From: Actinomycetota bacterium
Lineage (GTDB): Bacteria; Actinomycetota; Thermoleophilia; Miltoncostaeales; Miltoncostaeaceae
Assembly (NCBI GenBank): GCA_947475125.1
Contig: CANJMX010000034.1
Span: 1 to 12,593, forward strand
DNA length: 12,593 bases
Direction of reading: 5' to 3'
In this document: one piece after another, positions 6,941-12,593 of the stretch
Layout: each line of letters starts with the position of its first letter
Numbering within the stretch: the stretch's first letter is position 1
Made by a program: the position numbers and the translations under genes
Notes under the pieces: generated by a model
What the model was told of the DNA's origin: nothing
The model's input: the letters and a program-made list of their open reading frames with translations, nothing else
Database searches by the model: none

Positions 6941-8524
6941 ATGAGCGACCGTCCCCGCATCCTCGTCACAGAGAAGATCGCCGAGGGAGGCATCGATGTG
7001 CTGCGGCAGATCGGCGACGTCGACGTCGAGCTCGAGTGGTCGAAGGAGGATCTCGCCGACCGCATCGCGCCCTACGACGCCTTGGTGGTGCGCAGCGCCA
7101 CCAAGGTGACCGCCGAGCTCATTGAGCGCGCGGAGAATCTTCGGGTCGTGGGTCGTGCGGGGACAGGCGTGGACAACGTGGACGTCGAGGCGGCGACCGG
7201 CCGGGGCATCATCGTCGTCAACGCCGCCGGATCGAACGCGGTATCGGCGGCCGAGCATGCCATCGCGCTGCTGCTCGCCCAGGCACGCAACATCCCACAG
7301 GCCCACATGAGCCTGGTTGCCGGCAAGTGGGAGCGCGCCAAGTTTGGCGGCATTGAGGTGACCGGCAAGACCCTCGGGGTGATCGGATTCGGGAATATCG
7401 GTCAGATGGTGGCCGAGCGGGCCCTGGGGCTGAGCATGCGCGTTGTGGCGTACGACCCGTTCGTCGCCGAGGCCCGCTACCGCGAGATGGGCGTTGAGAA
7501 GGCCGAGACCCTCGAAGAGATCTACGGCGCGAGCGACTTCATCTCCATCCATGTGGCATCCACGCCGGAGACCCGTGGATTCATCAACGCCGAGGCCATC
7601 GAGGCGATGAAGCCGGGTGTGCGCATCATCAATGACGCACGCGGCGATCTCATCGACGAGGCAGCACTCGTTGCTGGCGTGAAGAGCGGCAAGGTCGGCG
7701 GGGCAGCGATCGACGTGTTCCCCGAGGAGCCGGCCACTGAGAGCCCGTTCTTCGGCGTGGACGGAATCATTGTCACCCCACACCTCGGGGCATCCACGGC
7801 AGAGGCGCAGGATCGTGCCGGCACCGCCGTGGCGGAGCAGGTTGTTGCGGCCCTCACCGGAGGCGTGGTCACGAGCGCGGTGAACATTCCGGCGGTCAGC
7901 CCGGAGACCATGGCGACCCTGGGTCCGTTCCTTCCGCTCGCGGGGCACCTCGGTCGTCTGGCTGCGGGTATCGCCGGGGGGATCGATGAGCGTATTGAGG
8001 TCTTGTGCGAGGGCGATCTGGCCGAGCACGACACCCGCCTCATCACCACAGCCGTTCTGGTGGGTGCGCTGTCGGGGAACATGGTTGAGCCAGTCAACAT
8101 GGTCAACGCACAGGGCATCGCCCGTGCCCGCGGAATTGAGTGGTCCGAGTCAGCATCACCGCGGTCACGGGACTACACCAACCGGGTCACCGTGTCGATC
8201 GGGTCCGTGTCGGTATCCGGAACGACCGTGGGAATGACGTCCCGGCCCCGTCTGGTTGAGGTGCTTGGGCAGCCCATCGAGCTTGAGCTGGCACGCCACG
8301 TTGGCATTCTCCGGTACCCGGATGTTCCCGGGATCGTCGGGAAGATCGGCACCACAATGGCATCGGAGAACATCAACATCGCGTCGATGGCAGTGGCCCG
8401 CAGCACTGAGGATGGGCTCGCAACGATGGCCGTGACAGTCGACTCGCCGGTGCCCCCAGCTGCTGTGGACACCATCGCGGGCAGCTGCTCCGCCAGCGCC
8501 GTCTTCGTCACACTTGATATCTGA
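6941..8524 (+). CDS. serA: D-3-phosphoglycerate dehydrogenase (long, ACT-containing form)
   Basis: The 527-residue product oxidises 3-phosphoglycerate with NAD+, the first step of serine synthesis. Length equals the long type I form known from Mycobacterium. Domains: substrate-binding part (1-100) with GRAGTGVDNVD (71-81); NAD-binding domain with GFGNIGQ (149-155) and AYDPF; catalytic Arg234 in NDARGD, Glu263 in FPEEP and His281 in TPHLGAST; an intervening domain (about 310-450); and a C-terminal ACT domain beginning HVGILRYPDVPGIVGKIG, a likely serine sensor. The loops NAAGSNAVSAAEH and NDARGD differ a little from the common NAPxxN and NxARGG. ATG at 6941 is supported by AGGAGG at 6924-6929, 11 bases upstream. 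It stands between ilvC and the leu block, separated from each by hairpins, so it may be its own unit. Confidence 0.96.
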   Translation: MSDRPRILVTEKIAEGGIDVLRQIGDVDVELEWSKEDLADRIAPYDALVVRSATKVTAELIERAENLRVVGRAGTGVDNVDVEAATGRGIIVVNAAGSNAVSAAEHAIALLLAQARNIPQAHMSLVAGKWERAKFGGIEVTGKTLGVIGFGNIGQMVAERALGLSMRVVAYDPFVAEARYREMGVEKAETLEEIYGASDFISIHVASTPETRGFINAEAIEAMKPGVRIINDARGDLIDEAALVAGVKSGKVGGAAIDVFPEEPATESPFFGVDGIIVTPHLGASTAEAQDRAGTAVAEQVVAALTGGVVTSAVNIPAVSPETMATLGPFLPLAGHLGRLAAGIAGGIDERIEVLCEGDLAEHDTRLITTAVLVGALSGNMVEPVNMVNAQGIARARGIEWSESASPRSRDYTNRVTVSIGSVSVSGTTVGMTSRPRLVEVLGQPIELELARHVGILRYPDVPGIVGKIGTTMASENINIASMAVARSTEDGLATMAVTVDSPVPPAAVDTIAGSCSASAVFVTLDI

Positions 8525-8538
8525 GGTGGCCATAGGGG

Positions 8539-8568
8539 TTTGCCCGGCCAGTCGGCGGGCGCTATCGT
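8539..8568 (+). promoter_or_regulatory. Putative leu operon promoter
   Basis: TTGCCC (8539-8544) and TATCGT (8563-8568) with an 18-bp spacer resemble a housekeeping sigma -35/-10 pair. The -10 box ends 8 bases before the ATG of the leucine-rich leader ORF, and that gap (CCCACGGG) is not a Shine-Dalgarno sequence, so the leader is probably leaderless. This is the best promoter match in the window. Confidence 0.55.
8542..8560 (+). terminator. GC hairpin after serA
   Basis: GCCCG (8542-8546) pairs with CGGGC (8556-8560), and CC (8548-8549) with GG (8554-8555), leaving one bulged G and an AGTC loop. It lies 17 bases after the serA stop with no T-run. It overlaps the -35/spacer of the leu leader promoter, so it may end serA transcripts, affect the promoter, or be incidental. 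Confidence 0.35.
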
Positions 8569-8576
8569 CCCACGGG

Positions 8577-8651
8577 ATGAGCGCCACCGCGAACATGAAT
8601 CTCCTGGCTATTCGCGGCACGCTGGGCGCCCTTCTGCTCCTCCCCCTGTAG
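8577..8651 (+). CDS. leuL: Leucine-rich leader peptide of the leu operon (attenuator peptide)
   Basis: This is a 24-codon ORF, ATG at 8577 to TAG at 8649-8651, directly ahead of leuA. Eight of its 24 residues are leucine (positions 9, 10, 16, 19-22 and 24), encoded by CTC, CTG and CTT; it ends ALLLLPL, with four consecutive leucine codons at 8631-8642. A TATCGT box lies 8 bases upstream, so the start is probably leaderless. The last codons and the stop lie inside a 7-bp hairpin. The expected role is to act as a leucine sensor: ribosomes short of charged leucyl-tRNA would stall on the run and change folding of the downstream RNA. Actinobacterial leu and ilv leaders of this kind are known, but I infer the function here from composition, place and structure. 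A second in-frame ATG at 8595 is an alternative start. A small hydrophobic membrane protein is a less likely reading. Confidence 0.72.
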   Translation: MSATANMNLLAIRGTLGALLLLPL

Positions 8652-8695
8652 GGGGAGAGAACCGACACCCACGCCGGGATGCGCCCGGTATCCGG
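8621..8695 (+). promoter_or_regulatory. Candidate leu attenuator: competing RNA pairings
   Basis: Several pairings are possible. Hairpin A is CTCCCCC (8640-8646) with GGGGGAG (8651-8657), loop TGTA, enclosing the leader stop. Hairpin B is CCGGG (8674-8678) with CCCGG (8684-8688), loop ATGCG. A long-range helix joins 8621-8629 (GCTGGGCGC, leader codons 15-18) to 8681-8689 (GCGCCCGGT), 9 pairs including two wobbles; it encloses A and excludes B. CCGG (8685-8688) can also pair with CCGG (8692-8695). A ribosome stalled on the leucine run would cover both 8621-8629 and the 5' arm of A. No T-run follows any stem, so a classic intrinsic terminator is not evident. Confidence 0.45.
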
Positions 8696-8712
8696 ATCAG
8701 TCCACACGAGCC

Positions 8713-8718
8713 AGGAGG
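8713..8718 (+). promoter_or_regulatory. leuA ribosome binding site
   Basis: AGGAGG, 8 bases upstream of the GTG at 8727, fixes the leuA start over the in-frame ATG at 8679. The core GGAGG (8714-8718) is complementary to CCTCC (8639-8643) within the leader's leucine run, and the spacer CCCCC (8722-8726) to GGGGG (8651-8655), so the site could be masked by the leader. Confidence 0.8.
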
Positions 8719-8726
8719 AAGCCCCC

Positions 8727-10298
8727 GTGCCGGCCGATGAAGCCAGCCGAGACGACGCCAAGCGCGTCATATTTTTCGACACGACCCTTCGCGACGGGGA
8801 GCAGTCGCCGCGCATTCACCTGAACCTGAGAGAGAAGGTGGAGATCGCGCATCAGCTCGCACGCCTTGGTGTGGATGTCATCGAGGCCGGTTTCCCGATC
8901 TCGTCGCCTGGCGACCTCGAGGGTGTCCAGGCAGTGGCCCGCGAGGTTGAGGGGCCCACGATCGCCGCACTGGCGCGCGCGAATGAGAAGGACATCGCCG
9001 TGGCGTGGGAGGGCGTGCGCGATGCAACGAAGCCGCGCATCCACACGTTTATCGCAACGTCTGACATCCACATGACCCACAAGCTGCGCATGGATCGGGC
9101 CACGGTGCTCGCCGCGGCCACCGATGCCGTTCGCCAGGCGTGCGGCCTGTGCCCCGACGTCGAGTTCTCATGCGAGGACGCCACCCGGTCCGACCCTGCA
9201 TTCGTGGCTGAGGTCATCGGCTCTGCCATCGCCCAGGGCGCGCAGACCATCAACATTCCCGACACCGTCGGGTACACGATGCCCACGGAGTTCCAGCGCT
9301 TTCTCGGCGATCTGTACGAGCGCTGTCCATCGCTGGAGGGCGTGACCCTCTCGGTCCACTGTCACAACGACCTCGGGCTGGCCGTCGCCAACTCCCTCGC
9401 GGGGATACAGGTGGGTGCCCGGCAGGTTGAGGTCTGTGTCAATGGCATCGGGGAGCGGGCCGGCAACGCGTCGCTTGAGGAGATGGCCATGATCCTGCGC
9501 ACCCGCGCGGAGGATCTCGGCGGGTTGTGGTCGGGAATCGAGACCACTGAGATCACGCGGGCCAGTCGCATGGTGAGCCGTCTCACCGGATACGACATCC
9601 AGCCCAACAAGGCAGTGGTGGGGCGAAATGCCTTCGCGCATGAGGCCGGTATCCATCAGCACGGGATGCTCGCCAATCCGCTCACCTACGAGATCATGGA
9701 CGCCCAGAGCGTCGGGCTGGTGCAGAGCGAACTGGTGCTGGGGAAGCACTCAGGACGGCACGCGCTGCTGCAGGCGCTGGTGGACATGGGGTATGAGCTC
9801 GACAAGGCCGAGCTGAACGAAGTGTTCACCCGATTCAAGGCACTTGCCGATCGCAAGGGCGAGATCAGTGCGATGGACCTGGACGCGCTCATGGGAGATG
9901 AGATGCGCGCCGTCCACGAGAACTCGCTCGACCTCCGTGAGATCGCGTTCTCGGGCGCATCCGGCGATGAGGCCACCGCCCGCGTGGTGGTGCAGGGTGC
10001 CGATGGTGCCGAGCACCGGGGCGAGGGTGCGGGGGATGGCCCCGTGGCAGCGCTCATGGGCGCCATTGACGCGGCGGTCGGTTCGTCCGGCACACTGCTC
10101 GAGTACGCGGTGTCCGCGGTCACGGCGGGCCCCGACGCGCTTGGCGAGGCGCGGGTGGTCTGCGAGATCAACGGCCGGCAGTTCACGGGGCAGGGGGTCT
10201 CACCGGATGTGCTTGAGGCCTCAGCCATCGCCTACCTGCGCGCAGTGACGGCAAGCAGGAACGCAGCAGACGAGAGGATGGCCGACAGCGGCGTCTAG
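8727..10298 (+). CDS. leuA: 2-isopropylmalate synthase
   Basis: The 523-residue product condenses 2-ketoisovalerate with acetyl-CoA, the committed step of leucine synthesis. The N-terminal TIM barrel starts VIFFDTTLRDGEQSP (residues 14-28), with the metal-binding HCHND at 211-215 and the NGIGERAGNASLEE loop. The linker carries VGRNAFAHEAGIHQHGM and KHSGRHAL; the C-terminal third is the regulatory domain for leucine feedback. GIHQHG and the leu operon context favour LeuA over citramalate or homocitrate synthase. Length fits the E. coli-type enzyme (about 520), not the longer form of mycobacteria and streptomycetes. After RDGEQSP the usual glycine is arginine (Arg29). GTG at 8727 has AGGAGG 8 bases upstream. 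Expression is probably controlled by the leucine leader ahead of it; leuC begins 36 bases after the stop. Confidence 0.95.
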   Translation: MPADEASRDDAKRVIFFDTTLRDGEQSPRIHLNLREKVEIAHQLARLGVDVIEAGFPISSPGDLEGVQAVAREVEGPTIAALARANEKDIAVAWEGVRDATKPRIHTFIATSDIHMTHKLRMDRATVLAAATDAVRQACGLCPDVEFSCEDATRSDPAFVAEVIGSAIAQGAQTINIPDTVGYTMPTEFQRFLGDLYERCPSLEGVTLSVHCHNDLGLAVANSLAGIQVGARQVEVCVNGIGERAGNASLEEMAMILRTRAEDLGGLWSGIETTEITRASRMVSRLTGYDIQPNKAVVGRNAFAHEAGIHQHGMLANPLTYEIMDAQSVGLVQSELVLGKHSGRHALLQALVDMGYELDKAELNEVFTRFKALADRKGEISAMDLDALMGDEMRAVHENSLDLREIAFSGASGDEATARVVVQGADGAEHRGEGAGDGPVAALMGAIDAAVGSSGTLLEYAVSAVTAGPDALGEARVVCEINGRQFTGQGVSPDVLEASAIAYLRAVTASRNAADERMADSGV

Positions 10299-10321
10299 CC
10301 GCGTCGGCCCGACAGGACAAT

Positions 10322-10326
10322 GGAGG
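10322..10326 (+). promoter_or_regulatory. leuC ribosome binding site
   Basis: GGAGG lies 8 bases upstream of the GTG at 10335 and decides that start. The last G of an in-frame ATG at 10320-10322 is the first base of this site, so that ATG would have no room for its own binding site. Confidence 0.75.
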
Positions 10327-10334
10327 AAACGCAC

Positions 10335-11750
10335 GTGGGGAAGACCCTGTTCCGGAAGGTGTGGGACCTGCACGAGGTCACGCCCGAGGGCGCCGATGGA
10401 CCGGCGATCATCTATGTGGATCTGCACCTCGTGCATGAGGTCACCTCCGCACAGGCGTTTGACGGCATCCGCCTGGCCGGTCGCACGGTGCGCCGGCCCG
10501 ATCGCACGCTTGCCACCGCTGACCACAACGTTCCCACGATCGGGCGTGAGCGCGGTATCGAGGACGAGCTGTCCCGCCTTCAGGTTGAGGCGCTTGAGAA
10601 CAACGCGAAGGAGTTCGGGATCCCGATCTTCTCGCTCAACAGTCCCCGTCAGGGGATCGTGCACGTGATCGGTCCGGAGCTCGGGTTCACCCAGCCGGGG
10701 ATGACCATCGTGTGCGGCGACAGTCACACCTCGACCCATGGGGCCTTTGGCGCGCTGGCGTTCGGTATCGGCACCAGCGAGGTGGAGCATGTGCTCGCCA
10801 CCCAGACCCTGCCCCAGGGCATGCCGCGCACAATGCGCATCAACTTTGACGGCGAGCTTCCGCGGGGCGTGGTGGCCAAGGACATCATCCTGGGTGCCAT
10901 TGGCCAGATGGGTGTGTCCGGTGCCCAGGGCTTCGTCGTGGAATACGCCGGGTCGGCGATCCGCGGGTTGTCGATGGAGGGCCGCATGACGGTGTGCAAC
11001 ATGTCGATCGAGGGCGGCGCCCGCGCCGGCATGGTGGCCCCCGATGACACCACCTTTGAATACGTGGAGGGCCGCCTCGCCGCACCGGCAGATTTCGCTG
11101 CCTCGGTTGAGCGCTGGCGCCAGCTGCCGTCTGACGCCAATGCCACGTTCGACCACGAGATGCACGTTGATGTCCCGTCGCTTGCGCCTCAGGTGACGTG
11201 GGGCACGACCCCCGGCATGGTCGTTCCCATCACCGGTCGCGTACCCACTCCCGATCAGTACGACGATCCGGCCGATCAGGAGTCCGTCCGGCGGTCGCTT
11301 GAGTACATGGGGCTGAAGGGGGGCGAGGCGGTGGAGGACATTGCCATCGACACCGTGTTCCTCGGGTCCTGCACGAACGGGCGCATCGAGGACCTCCGGG
11401 CTGCTGCCGAGGTAATGCAGGGCAACACGGTCAAGCAGGGGATCCGGGCCATGGTGGTTCCCGGGTCGATGGCCGTGAAGGCGCAAGCCGAGCAGGAGGG
11501 GCTCGACCGGGTGTTTATCGATGCGGGTTTCGAGTGGCGCGATGCCGGCTGCTCGATGTGCCTCGGCATGAACCCCGACATCCTGGAGCCGGGCGAGCGG
11601 TCTGCATCCACCAGTAACCGCAACTTTGAGGGACGCCAGGGCAAGGGCGGTCGGACCCACCTGGTGAGTCCCGCCATGGCAGCAGCAGCTGCCATCACCG
11701 GCCATCTGGTTGACGTCCGCACGTTCGACGCCGCCCTTACGGGCGCATAG
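10335..11750 (+). CDS. leuC: 3-isopropylmalate dehydratase large subunit
   Basis: The 471-residue product is the 4Fe-4S aconitase-family subunit that with LeuD isomerises 2-isopropylmalate to 3-isopropylmalate. The cluster cysteines are Cys346 in FLGSCTNGR and Cys406 and Cys409 in AGCSMCLGMNPD, nearly the same numbering as E. coli LeuC. Other family segments are TADHNVPT, VCGDSHTSTHGAFGALAFGIGTSEVEHVLATQ, IEGGARAGMVAPD and TSNRNFEGRQG. I chose GTG at 10335, giving MGKTLFRKVWDLHEV, because it has a well-placed GGAGG and matches the typical LeuC beginning; the in-frame ATG at 10320 would add five residues and overlaps that site. The gene lies 36 bases after leuA and 13 before leuD, in one operon. 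Confidence 0.96.
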   Translation: MGKTLFRKVWDLHEVTPEGADGPAIIYVDLHLVHEVTSAQAFDGIRLAGRTVRRPDRTLATADHNVPTIGRERGIEDELSRLQVEALENNAKEFGIPIFSLNSPRQGIVHVIGPELGFTQPGMTIVCGDSHTSTHGAFGALAFGIGTSEVEHVLATQTLPQGMPRTMRINFDGELPRGVVAKDIILGAIGQMGVSGAQGFVVEYAGSAIRGLSMEGRMTVCNMSIEGGARAGMVAPDDTTFEYVEGRLAAPADFAASVERWRQLPSDANATFDHEMHVDVPSLAPQVTWGTTPGMVVPITGRVPTPDQYDDPADQESVRRSLEYMGLKGGEAVEDIAIDTVFLGSCTNGRIEDLRAAAEVMQGNTVKQGIRAMVVPGSMAVKAQAEQEGLDRVFIDAGFEWRDAGCSMCLGMNPDILEPGERSASTSNRNFEGRQGKGGRTHLVSPAMAAAAAITGHLVDVRTFDAALTGA

Positions 11751-11763
11751 GGGAGAGGAACAC

Positions 11764-12363
11764 ATGAATCCCATTCGTGTCGTCGAGTCGAAAGTTGCGC
11801 CCATGGATCGGGCCGACGTCGATACCGACCAGATCATCCCGAAGCAGTTCCTCAAGCGCATCGAGCGCACGGGCTTCGGCGAGTTCCTGTTCTACGACTG
11901 GCGCGAGGAGGACTTCTACCTCCTCGACCGCCCCGAGTACGCGGGTGCCGAAATCCTCGTGGCGGGGCGCAACTTCGGCTGCGGATCATCCCGCGAGCAC
12001 GCCCCGTGGGCGATTCAGGACTATGGCTTCAACGTGGTCATCGCCCCATCGTTCGCGGATATCTTCCGGACGAACTGCACCAAGATCGGGATGCTGCCGA
12101 TCATCCTCCCCGAGGATGACGTGAAGGCGCTCATGGCCGCGGCCCTCAATGAGCCCGGCTGCACTGCGACGGTCGACCTTGATGAGTGCGCCGTCACGCT
12201 GCCCGACGGACGCACGGTGGAGTTCTCGATCGAGGATTCGATCCGCGACCGGCTGCTCAACGGATGGGACGACATCAGCCTGACACTCCTCAAGGAGGAG
12301 AGGATCAGCCAGTACGAGTCCGACCGGGAGCGCGACGGCCCGGTCACCTCGGTTCTTCTCTAG
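11764..12363 (+). CDS. leuD: 3-isopropylmalate dehydratase small subunit
   Basis: The 199-residue product is the swivel-domain subunit that completes the substrate site of the LeuCD isomerase. Family motifs are present in order: DVDTDQIIPKQFLKRIERTG (residues 18-37), VAGRNFGCGSSREHAPWAI, and FADIFRTNCTKIGMLPI, followed by a C-terminal tail with DSIRDRLLNGWDDI. Length equals the usual 190-200 residues. ATG at 11764 follows GAGAGGAA and lies 13 bases after the leuC stop, so the two subunits are probably made together. The frame is open upstream inside leuC but without family similarity. leuB follows within 30 bases. Confidence 0.96.
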   Translation: MNPIRVVESKVAPMDRADVDTDQIIPKQFLKRIERTGFGEFLFYDWREEDFYLLDRPEYAGAEILVAGRNFGCGSSREHAPWAIQDYGFNVVIAPSFADIFRTNCTKIGMLPIILPEDDVKALMAAALNEPGCTATVDLDECAVTLPDGRTVEFSIEDSIRDRLLNGWDDISLTLLKEERISQYESDRERDGPVTSVLL

Positions 12364-12390
12364 AGCCGCGACAAACGACGTGGAGGGATG

Positions 12391-12593
12391 ATGCGCGAAG
12401 TACGTGTTGTGCTGCTGCCCGGCGACGGGATCGGCCCTGAGGTGGTTGGCGAGGCCCGCCGCCTGGTTGATCACGTGTCGAATCTCGACGACATGAAGGT
12501 GATGTGGGAGTCGCACGCCGTCGGCGGCTGCGCCATTGACACGTACGACAAGCCGCTGCCCGACGGCGTGATGGAGGCATGCGCCGCGTCTCA
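12391..12593 (+). CDS. leuB: 3-isopropylmalate dehydrogenase (5' part only)
   Basis: The first 67 codons of a gene run off the window end without a stop. The product begins MREVRVVLLPGDGIGPEVVG, the N-terminus of the isocitrate/isopropylmalate dehydrogenase family, and continues with GGCAIDTYDKPLPDGVMEAC, which matches the LeuB pattern GGxAIDxxGxPLP. The leu operon position supports LeuB, which oxidises and decarboxylates 3-isopropylmalate with NAD+. GGAGG at 12382-12386 precedes two adjacent in-frame ATGs, 12388 and 12391. I chose the second because the first leaves one base of spacing. The catalytic residues lie beyond the window. Isocitrate or tartrate dehydrogenase relatives are unlikely in this context. 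Confidence 0.9.
   Translation, partial: MREVRVVLLPGDGIGPEVVGEARRLVDHVSNLDDMKVMWESHAVGGCAIDTYDKPLPDGVMEACAAS

Noticed and set aside
6862..7125. Forward 87-codon frame from the ilvC-serA gap into serA
   Set aside because: It begins in the hairpin, mostly overlaps serA in another frame and has no binding site or motif.
5702..8029. A 775-codon reverse-strand open frame opposite ilvN, ilvC and serA
   Set aside because: It is antisense to three clear enzymes, its translation has no recognisable motif, and long open antisense frames are expected in high-GC coding DNA.
8577..8651. Reading the leucine-rich 24-codon ORF as a small membrane protein or signal peptide
   Set aside because: The hydrophobic part is mostly a leucine codon run next to the stop and inside a hairpin, directly before leuA; a regulatory leader explains all of these together.
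8679..8726. Upstream in-frame ATG for leuA
   Set aside because: It has no ribosome binding site and lies in the leader RNA hairpin region; GTG at 8727 has a well-spaced AGGAGG and gives the normal N-terminus.
10221..11870. A 549-codon reverse-strand open frame opposite leuC
   Set aside because: Shadow of leuC; low-complexity, histidine- and arginine-rich translation with no family motif.

Overview
The window is a high-GC, gene-dense bacterial chromosome segment, most likely from an Actinomycetota genome. That rests on the high GC content, an F420-dependent NADP reductase gene (npdG), several GTG starts, an actinobacterial-type small zincin beside thiL, and operon heads that look leaderless with TANNNT -10 boxes. 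The class cannot be fixed from the sequence; the short LeuA suggests something other than the well-known mycobacterial/streptomycete lineages. There are twelve ordinary protein-coding genes (the last cut by the window end), one short leader-peptide ORF and no tRNA, rRNA, CRISPR or insertion sequence that I can see. No stretch over 300 bases lacks a gene; the longest gap between main genes is 8525-8726, and it holds the leu leader.

Layout. (1) 22-690 npdG, forward. (2) 750-2074, reverse: thiL followed by a small metallopeptidase gene, overlapping as GTGA. (3) 2075-2125, a 51-bp divergent promoter gap. (4) 2126-5288, forward: gatC-gatA-gatB with TGATG and ATGA overlaps, encoding the tRNA-dependent amidotransferase. 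(5) 5338-6853, forward: ilvN-ilvC, the acetolactate synthase regulatory subunit and ketol-acid reductoisomerase, with no ilvB in the window. (6) 6941-8524 serA, the first step of serine synthesis. (7) 8577-12593 and beyond: a leucine-rich leader peptide, then leuA-leuC-leuD-leuB, the leucine branch from 2-ketoisovalerate.

How they work together. IlvN/IlvC make the valine/isoleucine precursors (IlvN needs an IlvB encoded elsewhere); 2-ketoisovalerate from that pathway feeds LeuA, LeuCD and LeuB. SerA between the two blocks adds serine synthesis, so 5338 to the end is an amino-acid biosynthesis cluster. GatCAB corrects Glu-tRNA(Gln) and/or Asp-tRNA(Asn), ThiL makes thiamine diphosphate (the cofactor of acetolactate synthase), and NpdG exchanges reducing power between F420 and NADP.

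The most notable element is at 8539-8726: a promoter, an apparently leaderless 24-codon ORF with eight leucine codons, four of them consecutive near its end, a hairpin that contains its last codons and stop, and several mutually exclusive RNA pairings before the leuA ribosome binding site. This has the design of a leucine-responsive attenuator. The mechanism (transcriptional or translational) cannot be decided from sequence alone.
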